From contig JAEWPQ010000205.1 of NCBI GenBank assembly GCA_023460575.1, forward strand, positions 1 through 13,479: 13,479 nt of DNA, read 5' to 3'. A model generated the notes under the pieces. The model searched no databases. It saw only the letters and a program-made list of their open reading frames with translations, and had not been told where the DNA came from. Shown one piece after another: positions 1-7,638 of this stretch. The DNA comes from Bacillota bacterium (GTDB lineage: Bacteria > Bacillota > Clostridia > Lachnospirales > Lachnospiraceae). The position numbers and the translations under genes are program-made. How positions within the stretch are numbered: the stretch's first letter is position 1; each line of letters begins with the position of its first letter.

Positions 1-577
1 GATACCTTAAATCAGGTGGATAAAAACTCCTTTTGTCAGAGAGAACAAATAAATGCAGATAATCACACTGCTTTAAGCTCTCTTCGATCAGATACCGGTG
101 TCCCAGTGTGAAGGGATTGCAATTAGCCACAATGCAGCCGATGTCAGCTTTGGAATTTAATGCACAAACCGGTGTTTCTTCCGTCAGGCTTTTTTGCCAT
201 GAAGAAAAACCCCGTACCCTGTTCTCCATAAAAAGTACTGTAGAAGTTTTAATTATGGTATAAAAGCCCAGATCTGAAAACATGACTTCATTAAGCGGCT
301 TCGTATACAGAAGGATGTGAGTTCGTCCATGTTCATACTGATACTGAATAAGTGCAGACACCAGTGTTCCTGCAAGTCCCTGTCCCTGATAGTCCGGATG
401 AATTGCAATACATTTCAGTACATTCTGGTCTACGGAGCCGGTAGCGATAATTTCAGATTCATCATTGTAAAGGCACACACTGTGTTCAATACCTTCGTCA
501 TAGTTAAGACCCATGAATTCAAGGAAACTTTTCAGCTGTTCCAATTCTCTGCCGTTGAATAACTTTCCTTCCTGCAT
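1..577 (-). CDS. citC: Citrate lyase ligase CitC, N-terminal 192 residues (cut by window edge)
   Basis: [Citrate (pro-3S)-lyase] ligase activates citrate lyase by acetylating the thiol of the prosthetic group on CitD, using acetate and ATP. I translated this gene by hand from an ATG at 575-577. The frame is open to position 1, giving 192 of the roughly 340 residues expected. Residues 1-120 look like a GNAT acetyltransferase fold with an acetyl-CoA-loop motif QGQGLAG at 64-70. A nucleotidyltransferase domain follows, with the (T/H)xGH motif in CNPFTLGH at 153-160. This GNAT plus adenylyl-transfer layout is typical of CitC. A perfect AAGGAGG (585-591) lies 7 nt upstream of the start and inside the end of citG, so the two genes overlap by 46 nt and are probably translationally coupled. 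The C-terminal half of the catalytic domain lies outside the window. Confidence 0.93.
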   Translation of the reverse strand, partial: MQEGKLFNGRELEQLKSFLEFMGLNYDEGIEHSVCLYNDESEIIATGSVDQNVLKCIAIHPDYQGQGLAGTLVSALIQYQYEHGRTHILLYTKPLNEVMFSDLGFYTIIKTSTVLFMENRVRGFSSWQKSLTEETPVCALNSKADIGCIVANCNPFTLGHRYLIEESLKQCDYLHLFVLSDKRSFYPPDLRY

Positions 578-1458
578 TGGAATTCCTCCTTATCTTTCCG
601 TGCATCAATCAGACTGTTTATGAAAATAGTGGCTGCCAGCAGATCAGCAGATCCACCGCTGCTGTAATTTTTTTCTGTAAAATACAGATCCAGTGACTGA
701 AGCTTCTTTTCCGCTCCGGGGACATAAGCGCCTCCATTTTTTAAAAAATCGCGGGCGATTGACTGAACCTGTTTTAATCCTTCCATGCCAGTCCGGGCCA
801 GGATATTACCATCCTCCACGCTGCACATAAGAGTCATAAGTACCTGGAGTTTAACCAGATTCCAGTCCTGGCCGGAGTTAATTCCTTCTCTTAAGACAGG
901 AAGCCCGTAATTTCTTATAGAAGGATATCCTTTTACGGCTTCTCCTCTGATTCCTGTGGAGCCGTACTGAAAAAGATTGCGTTCCCCGCTGCTTTTGGGA
1001 GAACGGCATTTTAGCTGTTCCAGCTCATCCAGAAGAATTGCTCTGGTCATTTTCTGCTCTGTCTCCAATAAAGCATCTGATGTAACACAGCATAACTTAC
1101 GGCAGCAGACTCCGGCAGCCGCGCTGAAAATACCTAAAGTAAAGATGGCTCCCTTATGGGTATTGATCCCGCCTGTTGCCTGATACATCGCCTGTTCAGC
1201 CTTTATTCCGATCTGGCGGATAACAGGAAAGAGATTTTCCGGTTCTTTGTACATGAAAGTCCCCTGGAGAGCCATTTCTTCAAAATAGGGTGTTATGGCT
1301 TTGGTGCTTTTTTTGAATGTATTAAGATCCATATCTTTGTGAGCACCAGCGGAATAAGGATCCACAAGTCCCGGCTTCGGGGCCGTAAAGACCTCTTCAA
1401 ACAACGCTTCCGCTGCCAGCTGTCCGATTAAAATTTCAGATTTATACACTGAATTCAA
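532..1458 (-). CDS. citG: Triphosphoribosyl-dephospho-CoA synthase CitG
   Basis: CitG joins ATP and dephospho-CoA into 2'-(5''-triphosphoribosyl)-3'-dephospho-CoA, the precursor of the citrate lyase prosthetic group. The 308-residue length is normal for stand-alone CitG, so this is not a CitX-CitG fusion. Family motifs are all visible: PKPGLVD at 27-33, GGINTHKGAIF at 96-106, GIRGEAVKGYPSIRNYG in the middle, DGNILARTG, and GGSADLLAATIF near the C-terminus. The start is a TTG at 1456-1458, overlapping citF by 17 nt. It is favoured because AGGTGA (1465-1470) sits 6 nt upstream. A GTG three codons later (1447-1449) would lie too far from that site. The gene sits between citF and citC in the operon. 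No citX, whose product transfers the CitG product to CitD, is seen in the window. Confidence 0.94.
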   Translation of the reverse strand: MNSVYKSEILIGQLAAEALFEEVFTAPKPGLVDPYSAGAHKDMDLNTFKKSTKAITPYFEEMALQGTFMYKEPENLFPVIRQIGIKAEQAMYQATGGINTHKGAIFTLGIFSAAAGVCCRKLCCVTSDALLETEQKMTRAILLDELEQLKCRSPKSSGERNLFQYGSTGIRGEAVKGYPSIRNYGLPVLREGINSGQDWNLVKLQVLMTLMCSVEDGNILARTGMEGLKQVQSIARDFLKNGGAYVPGAEKKLQSLDLYFTEKNYSSGGSADLLAATIFINSLIDARKDKEEFQCRKESYSTAENWNS

Positions 1459-3001
1459 ATGGTTTCACCTGACGGACAACATCCATAATCGTACCATCCC
1501 GGCTTTCAATAATTCCTACCACCCTGTCACCAAACTGAACCTTCTGGGGCTCTCCAGCTATAGAATAAGCAATATCCCGTAATTGTTCAATTGTTTTAAA
1601 CGGAAGATCCACACCCTTCATGCATGCAATAAGATCTTTTCTCTGCGGATTAATGGCAATCCCGTAATCAGTTACAACTACATCAATGCTTTCACCGGGG
1701 GTTGTTACAGTCGTTACTTCGCTGCACACAGCCGGCGTTCTTCCCTGAAGAAGAGGAACGATAACAATGCTGCATTTTGCGCCTGCTGCCGTATCGGGAT
1801 GTCCGCCCTGTGCACCGGTAATCATGCCATTTGAGTCCACCACTACGTTACAGTTAAAATTAACATCTACCTCAAGGGCTGCTAAAATAACAAAGTCCAG
1901 TTTATTTACAACAGCGCCTTTATTAAAGGGATTTGCATATTCTCCTGCAGAGATCCTAAAATGCTTTAAATCCTTTACCGATTCAACCGCCGCAAGATCA
2001 AAATCCTGTGTATCCAGCAGACAGTCTACCTGGCCATTGACCAGCAGATCGCACATGGGTTTTGTAAGTCCTCCGACTCCGAAGCGCATCCGGACATCTT
2101 TCTCCTTCATAATTTTCGCCAGAGATATGGTAGATGCGATGGAAGCACCTCCAACCCCTGTCTGATAGGAGAAACCATCTTTAAAATAAGGTGCATGGGT
2201 AACAAATTGGGTACAATATTCCGCCATCATGAGTTTTCTCATATCGGTTGTTGGCTTTGCTGCTCCGGTTGCTATTTTTTTAGAATCACCGATCTCATCC
2301 ACAACAACAACGTAATCCACCTTTGTCATACTGATGTGTGCAGGAAAATTGGGAAATGGCACCAGACAGTCTGTAATCGCAACAACCTTATCTGCATAAT
2401 CCGCATCCACAACTGCATAAGAAAGAACACCGCAGTCATTTTTTCCGCCGATTCCGCGGCAGTTACCGTAATCATCACAGGTGGGGGTTCCGATAAAAGC
2501 AATATCGATTTTGGTTTCTCCGGATTCAATGGCTCTTACACGTCCTCCATGGGAACGCATGATGGCAAGACCCTTTAATTTTCCTGCTGATATTGCTTCT
2601 CCGATCTTCCCCCGTACGCCGGAGGACTGAATCTCAGTAATTACCCCCTCCTCAATATAAGGAACGATAGGATCGTGTGCTTTTCCAAGGGAGCTGGCAC
2701 AAATCGTGATGTCCTTTATTCCCATCTTATAGACTTCTTCCATGACCATGTTGATAATATAGTCACCCTCACGGAAATGATGATGGAAGCTCAGTGTCAT
2801 TCCATCTCTGATCTTGCACTTAACCAGAACCTGCCGTATATTCTCTACGAGCTTGCTTTCGGTGTTATTGATCATACATTTGGTTTCAGGACCGTTTTTC
2901 TTGTATGTATAGCTATTCCTGTAATGATTTCCCTGAAACACTTCTTTTCCGGTTATTTTCAGAATTTCTTCCGGTATATCTCTTCCAACCGCGTTTATCA
3001 T
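1442..3001 (-). CDS. citF: Citrate lyase alpha subunit CitF (citrate CoA-transferase)
   Basis: CitF transfers the acyl-carrier thiol from acetyl to citrate, giving citryl-ACP and acetate, which CitE then cleaves. The protein has 519 residues, the usual length. It begins with the family-typical MINAVGRDIPEEI. Other conserved stretches are HHHFREGD (73-80), SHGGR (150-154), GTPTCDDYGN (171-180), a long central block around VPFPNFPAHISMTKVDY, and QGGHPDTAAGAK in the C-terminal third. The start ATG at 2999-3001 follows the citE stop by only 2 nt and has AAGGGGG as its ribosome site inside the end of citE. The stop overlaps the start of citG. Citramalate lyase has a closely related alpha subunit, so the exact substrate cannot be read from the sequence alone. 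Confidence 0.95.
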   Translation of the reverse strand: MINAVGRDIPEEILKITGKEVFQGNHYRNSYTYKKNGPETKCMINNTESKLVENIRQVLVKCKIRDGMTLSFHHHFREGDYIINMVMEEVYKMGIKDITICASSLGKAHDPIVPYIEEGVITEIQSSGVRGKIGEAISAGKLKGLAIMRSHGGRVRAIESGETKIDIAFIGTPTCDDYGNCRGIGGKNDCGVLSYAVVDADYADKVVAITDCLVPFPNFPAHISMTKVDYVVVVDEIGDSKKIATGAAKPTTDMRKLMMAEYCTQFVTHAPYFKDGFSYQTGVGGASIASTISLAKIMKEKDVRMRFGVGGLTKPMCDLLVNGQVDCLLDTQDFDLAAVESVKDLKHFRISAGEYANPFNKGAVVNKLDFVILAALEVDVNFNCNVVVDSNGMITGAQGGHPDTAAGAKCSIVIVPLLQGRTPAVCSEVTTVTTPGESIDVVVTDYGIAINPQRKDLIACMKGVDLPFKTIEQLRDIAYSIAGEPQKVQFGDRVVGIIESRDGTIMDVVRQVKPFEFSV

Positions 3002-3003
3002 CT

Positions 3004-3906
3004 TTATAAATCCCCCTTATAAACTCCGGATGCCTTTGCAAGTGAAATTGTGCGCATTGCGCCATCGTAGAATGCGATGTCAATCATCTTACCGTCCACG
3101 GTAAATACACCGATTCCCTTTTCCTTTTTATCGTCGATTTCCTTTACAACCTTTTCCGCAAAAATAATATCTTTTTCAGATGGGGTGAAAATATCATGTA
3201 CAATCTGGATCTGCCTTGGATTTATGATGGATTTTCCATCAAATCCCATGAGATGTATGGTTTCTACATCTTTCCGGAAACCTTCCATGTCGTCGAGATT
3301 TGTGTAAACCGTATCAAAACATTGTACCTTAGCAGCTCTTGCAGCAATCAGCATATTCTGTCTTGCACCCATCAGTTCCACTCCTGTGCCGGTAATATGT
3401 GTCTGAAGATCTTTTGTATAATCTCCTCCTGAAAGAGCAACGCCCAACAGCCGTTCAGAGGATTCACATATATCCAGCGCTTTCATGATACCCCTTGCAG
3501 ACTCCAGCGCCGCCATAATCAGAACAGATCCGATGGGACGGTCAAATCTTGTTTCTGCCAGTTCAACCACCTCTTCCACAAGTCTGACATCTTCAGGACG
3601 TTCTGTCTTTGGTATCCGGATTGCATCACAGCCGCCTGCGACTGCGGCCATAATGTCTTCCTTCCAGAAACTTGTATCCAGACCATTGATGCGGACGACC
3701 CGTTCTACTCCATGGTAATCAATTTCCCGCAGCGCATGAAATAAAGAAAAACGGGCTGCATCCTTTTGGTTTTCTGCTACGGCATCTTCCAGGTCAAGTA
3801 TCATGGAATCAGGTTTATAGATATAGGGATCCTTAATCAGTCCGGGTTTCTGGCAGTTTAAGAACATCATGCTTCTTCTCAATCTCTTTTTTTCAGGATG
3901 TATCAT
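3004..3906 (-). CDS. citE: Citrate lyase beta subunit CitE (citryl-ACP lyase)
   Basis: CitE cleaves citryl-ACP into acetyl-ACP and oxaloacetate in an Mg-dependent HpcH/CitE TIM barrel. From the start chosen here it has 300 residues. Seen residues that fit the active site are LDLEDAV (37-43), RING with Arg72, the RIPK segment ending in Lys100, Glu135 in ALESARG, and Asp162 in GGDY. A longer reading from ATG 3922-3924 is possible. I prefer ATG 3904-3906 because GGGGAGG (3916-3922) sits 9 nt upstream of it, and the longer start would lie inside that ribosome site. The preferred start also overlaps the citD stop as ATGA, a common coupling arrangement. The stop is 2 nt before citF. A citramalyl-ACP lyase would look very similar. 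Confidence 0.95.
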   Translation of the reverse strand: MIHPEKKRLRRSMMFLNCQKPGLIKDPYIYKPDSMILDLEDAVAENQKDAARFSLFHALREIDYHGVERVVRINGLDTSFWKEDIMAAVAGGCDAIRIPKTERPEDVRLVEEVVELAETRFDRPIGSVLIMAALESARGIMKALDICESSERLLGVALSGGDYTKDLQTHITGTGVELMGARQNMLIAARAAKVQCFDTVYTNLDDMEGFRKDVETIHLMGFDGKSIINPRQIQIVHDIFTPSEKDIIFAEKVVKEIDDKKEKGIGVFTVDGKMIDIAFYDGAMRTISLAKASGVYKGDL

Positions 3907-4202
3907 CGGATTACACCTCCCCATGGAAGATCTTCGTATACATCGGCAGCTCTGAAAACAGCTCCTTCCACTCTCGCTTTTATTGTACAGTCGAGTGCAC
4001 CCTTATCAACGACTGTTATCTTCACATCATGAATATCTAAGTTATTAAGAGTCTCGTAAACTACCTTTTTAATCTGGTTTCCATACTGGTTGATGACAGA
4101 ACTTTGTAAGTGAAATTCAATGACTCCGTCTCCAGGCTCGACCGTTACCTGGGCATCACTGGATTCCAGTGTTCCAGCCATAGCCGGTTTTAAAATCTGC
4201 AT
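3903..4202 (-). CDS. citD: Citrate lyase gamma subunit CitD (acyl carrier protein)
   Basis: CitD is the small acyl carrier of citrate lyase. It holds the phosphoribosyl-dephospho-CoA arm through a serine and carries the acetyl and citryl groups between CitF and CitE. The 99-residue length is normal. The N-terminal segment AGTLESSD (residues 9-16) matches the known attachment region. By alignment with the Klebsiella protein, Ser14 is the expected modified residue. The rest follows the family, including VEPG and the VYETL helix region. A strong AGGAGG precedes the ATG. The gene starts 16 nt after the hydratase stop, and its TGA overlaps the citE start in an ATGA junction. The order citD-citE-citF is the standard one for this enzyme. 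Confidence 0.95.
   Translation of the reverse strand: MQILKPAMAGTLESSDAQVTVEPGDGVIEFHLQSSVINQYGNQIKKVVYETLNNLDIHDVKITVVDKGALDCTIKARVEGAVFRAADVYEDLPWGGVIR
3916..3922 (-). promoter_or_regulatory. Ribosome binding site that fixes the citE start
   Basis: The minus strand reads GGGGAGG here, inside the last codons of citD and 9 nt before ATG 3904-3906. It overlaps the alternative upstream ATG (3922-3924), which therefore has no site of its own and is unlikely to be the true start. Confidence 0.75.
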
Positions 4203-4218
4203 GACAGTTCCTCCTGAT

Positions 4219-6516
4219 TTATCTTTTGTTTCTGTTTTTATTAAAATTGATCAGACACCCGGCTTTCACGATTTCACGCTCATCCTTCGTCATATCTGCG
4301 ATAGTAAGTGTCATTGGGGATACATGTTCTCCGTTAATCTTGTAAGCCTGAATATTCGTTAAATCACCATCCAGAATGTCTCTGATTCCTGGTACAAAGA
4401 TATAATCCCCTACTTCGAAATCCGGTTCTTCCTTCATCTGGAACGGAATCATTCCCCAGTTCATTACATTGGAACGGTATCTTTTGGTTGCATACTCTTT
4501 CGTAATATTCGCTAATCCCCCAATGACTCTCTGACAGCTGGCGGCCTGCTCTCTGGCTGAGCCATCACCTGGTTTTACTGCATAAATCATGCTTCCGATT
4601 TCTGTTTCTTCCGGATTAACGGTTAAATCCTTAAAGGAAGAACGGATTACCTTAAATACGTGCTCCAGCTCTGGTTCAGCAGAAAATACATTCTCTCCGC
4701 TTATTCTTGCTTTTTCCAGACGGGCAACTTCTTTGGTTCTCTCCACATACATGGGATCTCTTCTTGATAATGTAAATTCTGCAAGACCAAGGGGATTGGA
4801 GCGGTAAGAGGAGGTTTCTCCGGAAGGAATCAGTTCGTCTGTTGTTGTAACCTCATCCATGATCTTTGAGCATACTTTTAAGAGTATGTTGTCAGTAAGT
4901 GCACTCATTTCCGGCCAATCCTTGATGTTTGGACCATATGCCAGTTCTTGTGTGCTTTCCCCTTTTTCATAACCGTAATATACACGCTTGTCATAAACGG
5001 CTTTATCGAAGTGATAATCAGGAATCTGATTCCAGCAGTCAAATTCTGCTGCAGAGGTCAAAATACCTCCGTTTGCTGCTGTGGCAGCAATGGAACGGGC
5101 ATCCATTAATGCAACTGCAGACATCTGTCCGTTACCCGGCTTGGAGCCTTCTCTGTTTGCAAAGTTTCTGGTGGTGTGCCGTATACTGAGGCCATTGTTA
5201 CAAGGAGTATCTCCTGCTCCGAAACAGGGACCGCAGAATGCAGTACGGATGACTGCACCTGCTTCCATCAGTGTTTCCACCATGCCCTTTCTCACCAGAT
5301 CAATAAACACTGGCTGGGAGGAGGGATAAACAGCAAGAGAAAATTCTCCGTTTCCACAGGTTTTTCCCTTTAATATATTAGCAGCTTCCACAACATTGGT
5401 ATAATTACCGCCTGCACAGCCGGCAATCACGCCCTGCTGTACCATAAGCTTTCCGTTTACAATTTTATCCGTTAATGTAAACGGAGCTCGTCCGTCACTG
5501 ATTTTTAAGGCTTCCTTTTCTACTTCTCTCAGGATATCAGATAGATTGTCATTCAATTCATCTATTTCATAGGTATTGCTTGGATGGAACGGAAGGGCGA
5601 TCATTGGTTTCACTGTGCTTAAATCCACGTAGACACATCCGTCATAATATGATACATCGGCAGGATTCAGTTCTTCATAAGATTCCTCTCTTCCATGGAG
5701 AGCAAGGAACTGTCTGGTATCTTCATCTGTTTTCCATATCGAGGTTAAGCAGGTGGTTTCTGTTGTCATAACATCAATGCCGTTTCTGAAATCCGTACTC
5801 ATGGATGCAATGCCAGGTCCCACAAACTCCATAACTTTATTTTTAACATATCCCTTTTTAAATACAGCACCGATGATTGCAAGGGCAATATCCTGTGGGC
5901 CCACACCAGGCTGGGGTTTACCGTTAAGGTAAATGGCTACAACTTCCGGACAAGCTACATCGTAAGTATCACATAAAAGCTGTTTTACCAGTTCTCCACC
6001 GCCTTCTCCGATTGCCATGGTTCCAAGAGCTCCATAGCGGGTGTGGGAATCAGATCCTAATATCATGCTTTTGCATCCGGCATGCATTTCTCTCATATAC
6101 TGGTGAATGACAGCAATATGAGGTGGTACATAGATTCCGCCGTATTTTTTCGCAGCAGATAGTCCGAACATGTGATCATCCTCATTGATCGTACCGCCAA
6201 CTGCGCACAAAGAATTGTGGCAGTTCGTCAGTACGTAGGGAATCGGGAATTTTTCCATACCGGATGCCTTCGCTGTCTGTACAATACCCACAAATGTAAT
6301 ATCGTGAGATGCCATGGCATCAAATTTCAACTTTAGATGGGACATATCACCGGAGGTGTTATGCGCCTCTAATATAGAATAGGCAATGGTACCTTTTTTT
6401 GCCTCCTCTTTATTCACTGTTTTATTGGTGGAAGAAACTGTCTTTTCAATATCTGCCTCCGGAATAATCTTAGTACCATTTATAAGATAGACTCCGCCTT
6501 CGTATAATTTTACCAT
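4219..6516 (-). CDS. Aconitase-superfamily hydratase heading the citrate lyase operon
   Basis: This 765-residue protein is a [4Fe-4S] hydro-lyase of the aconitase superfamily, probably in the YbhJ-like branch of putative hydratases (recalled from family knowledge, not searched). The three cluster cysteines are visible: Cys367 in IAGCAGG, and Cys428 and Cys431 in FCGPCFGAG. Other aconitase landmarks are GSDSHTRYG (154-162), RNFANREGS (450-458) and GSARE (652-656), which matches the GSSRE active-site loop with its substrate arginine. YRSNVMNWGMIPFQ follows and is typical of the mobile C-terminal domain, which here is fused in one chain as in aconitase. AGGAGGG sits 6 nt before the ATG. As first gene of the operon, 16 nt ahead of citD, it likely interconverts the lyase substrate with aconitate or isocitrate, or makes citramalate from mesaconate. 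The true substrate is unknown. Confidence 0.88.
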   Translation of the reverse strand: MVKLYEGGVYLINGTKIIPEADIEKTVSSTNKTVNKEEAKKGTIAYSILEAHNTSGDMSHLKLKFDAMASHDITFVGIVQTAKASGMEKFPIPYVLTNCHNSLCAVGGTINEDDHMFGLSAAKKYGGIYVPPHIAVIHQYMREMHAGCKSMILGSDSHTRYGALGTMAIGEGGGELVKQLLCDTYDVACPEVVAIYLNGKPQPGVGPQDIALAIIGAVFKKGYVKNKVMEFVGPGIASMSTDFRNGIDVMTTETTCLTSIWKTDEDTRQFLALHGREESYEELNPADVSYYDGCVYVDLSTVKPMIALPFHPSNTYEIDELNDNLSDILREVEKEALKISDGRAPFTLTDKIVNGKLMVQQGVIAGCAGGNYTNVVEAANILKGKTCGNGEFSLAVYPSSQPVFIDLVRKGMVETLMEAGAVIRTAFCGPCFGAGDTPCNNGLSIRHTTRNFANREGSKPGNGQMSAVALMDARSIAATAANGGILTSAAEFDCWNQIPDYHFDKAVYDKRVYYGYEKGESTQELAYGPNIKDWPEMSALTDNILLKVCSKIMDEVTTTDELIPSGETSSYRSNPLGLAEFTLSRRDPMYVERTKEVARLEKARISGENVFSAEPELEHVFKVIRSSFKDLTVNPEETEIGSMIYAVKPGDGSAREQAASCQRVIGGLANITKEYATKRYRSNVMNWGMIPFQMKEEPDFEVGDYIFVPGIRDILDGDLTNIQAYKINGEHVSPMTLTIADMTKDEREIVKAGCLINFNKNRNKR

Positions 6517-6554
6517 GTGAAACCCTCCTGAGTTATGAAAGTATTTATGCTTTT

Positions 6555-6583
6555 ACTATATAACCGTTCCGCTATATAGGCAA
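6555..6583 (-). promoter_or_regulatory. Predicted sigma-A promoter of the hydratase-citrate lyase operon
   Basis: On the minus strand the -35 is TTGCCT (6578-6583) and the -10 is TATAGT (6555-6560), separated by exactly 17 nt. Transcription would begin near 6548, giving a leader of about 30 nt to the hydratase ATG at 6514-6516. The core promoter is overlapped by the dyad at 6556-6579, which suggests control by the divergently encoded LysR protein. Confidence 0.65.
6556..6579. promoter_or_regulatory. Dyad A over the operon promoter (candidate LysR-protein site)
   Basis: The arms CTATATA (6556-6562) and TATATAG (6573-6579) form a perfect 7-bp inverted repeat around a 10-nt centre; the next inner pair also matches. 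It spans from the -10 to the edge of the -35 of the leftward promoter. That is where the activation site of LysR-type regulators usually lies. The arms are AT-rich, so part of the symmetry may come from the promoter elements themselves. Confidence 0.45.
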
Positions 6584-6593
6584 ATACCATGTA

Positions 6594-6612
6594 CCTTATA
6601 ACTCTTATAGGT
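6594..6612. promoter_or_regulatory. Dyad B in the divergent control region (candidate LysR-protein site)
   Basis: TATAA (6597-6601) and TTATA (6605-6609) form a perfect inverted repeat around CTC, with partial symmetry extending outward through CC and GG. The centre, 6603, is about 55 nt upstream of the predicted leftward start and about 61 nt upstream of the predicted rightward start. This is close to the usual place of the primary recognition site of LysR-type regulators, which often have a T-N11-A core. It shares the ends TATAAC and TATAGG with dyad A. Confidence 0.45.
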
Positions 6613-6651
6613 TTTATCTATTTAAAACTTTTCTTTTCCCGGATATTGCAT

Positions 6652-6657
6652 TATACT
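6652..6657 (+). promoter_or_regulatory. Predicted -10 of the LysR-type regulator gene
   Basis: TATACT is a 5/6 match to the -10 consensus and lies 35 nt before the ATG at 6693. No good -35 is seen 17 nt upstream, where the sequence is TTTTCT (6629-6634). The promoter may therefore be weak or need an activator. The start would be near 6664. Confidence 0.45.
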
Positions 6658-6692
6658 ATAAGTACAAGCACTAACTGTAAGAAGGAGTAACC

Positions 6693-7634
6693 ATGACCAG
6701 CCGAGAACTTTTATATGTAAAGACAGTAGCCGATGAAAAAAGCATTTCCCAGGCGGCCAAGAAGCTATTTATTGCACAGCCATCACTCAGTCAGTCACTT
6801 CAGAGAATTGAAGACTCTCTGGCTACCAAGCTTTTTAACAGAACATCCGCAGGTTTGACTCTAACCTATGCCGGAGAACGGTATTATCAGGTAGCGTGCA
6901 AAATATTAAAAATTTACGATGATTTTGAGACAGAAGTCAGTGATATTAATAATCTAAAAACAGGACGGATTCAGATGGGTATCACCAATCATTTAAGCAC
7001 AATTATTCTTCCGGCTGTGCTTCCCGAATTCAAAAAAAAATGTCCGCAGATTGAACTTTCTATTTGTGAAGAAATTACAGGTAATTTGGAATCCAGGCTT
7101 TTGGCAGGCGAGCTGGATTTCGCTATTCTTCATGCACCGAAGGAACTGTCAAATCCCCAGCTCTTCAATGAGATTCTGTCAAGGGATCCTTTTATAATCG
7201 CGCTTGAAGGCTCTCATCCCCTTGTAAAAAAGGCAATAAAAAAAGAAGGCTATCCTTATCCGGTACTGGATTTAAAATTGCTGAAGAATGAGCCTTTTAT
7301 TATGGTGCATAAGCAGCAGAGAATCCGCCAGGTGACAGATATAATCTTAAGTAAGGCCGGTATCACCCAGCCCAATATTCTCCTCACACTGAAAAATTAC
7401 GAAACCGCCTTTGGACTGGCAGGCCAGGGACTTGGAGTAACTCTTCTTCCGGATGACTATGCAAGAATCACACAGCTTAAAAATCCCCCAACTCTGCTGT
7501 CCATTGATGAAAAATACAGCCCGAACTGGGATCTGTGTATTACATCGTTAAACGGCGGATTCTTATCCCGGGCTGACCAATACTTAATTTCACTGGTAAG
7601 AAAAAGCTTTTGCAATGAAGTTGTATATTTATGA
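6693..7634 (+). CDS. LysR-type transcriptional regulator, divergent from the citrate lyase operon
   Basis: The 313-residue length and layout are standard for a LysR-type regulator. A winged helix-turn-helix occupies about residues 1-60: the recognition region covers SISQAAKKLFIAQPSLSQSL, followed by LFNRTSAGLTLTYAG. A linker helix comes next, then a periplasmic-binding-like effector domain from about residue 90 to 300. Within it, GRIQMGITNH and the late block GQGLGVTLLPDDYA are typical. AAGGAG sits 6 nt ahead of the ATG. The gene is divergent from the hydratase-cit operon across 176 bp that hold two dyads, so it most likely controls that operon in response to citrate or a related acid, and may control itself. 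The ligand is inferred from context only. The name citR would be a guess. Confidence 0.93.
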   Translation: MTSRELLYVKTVADEKSISQAAKKLFIAQPSLSQSLQRIEDSLATKLFNRTSAGLTLTYAGERYYQVACKILKIYDDFETEVSDINNLKTGRIQMGITNHLSTIILPAVLPEFKKKCPQIELSICEEITGNLESRLLAGELDFAILHAPKELSNPQLFNEILSRDPFIIALEGSHPLVKKAIKKEGYPYPVLDLKLLKNEPFIMVHKQQRIRQVTDIILSKAGITQPNILLTLKNYETAFGLAGQGLGVTLLPDDYARITQLKNPPTLLSIDEKYSPNWDLCITSLNGGFLSRADQYLISLVRKSFCNEVVYL

Positions 7635-7638
7635 ATCA

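Noticed and set aside
317..562. Plus-strand open frames of 60-130 codons across the citrate lyase operon, such as this one and 1767-2165
   Set aside because: They are antisense to strongly conserved genes, lack convincing ribosome sites, and encode cysteine- or serine-rich low-quality proteins; they are shadows.
3904..3924. Longer citE start at ATG 3922-3924
   Set aside because: This ATG overlaps the GGGGAGG site that serves the ATG at 3904-3906 and has no site of its own; the shorter form also begins like known CitE proteins.
5452..5485. 9-bp inverted repeat (TCCGTTTAC and GTAAACGGA) with a 16-nt loop
   Set aside because: It lies in the middle of the hydratase coding sequence in a normal conserved frame, with no T-run or gene boundary near; most likely chance.
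6517..6692. Riboswitch or small RNA in the divergent region
   Set aside because: The predicted leaders are only about 30 nt on either side, too short for a riboswitch; promoters and dyads explain the region.
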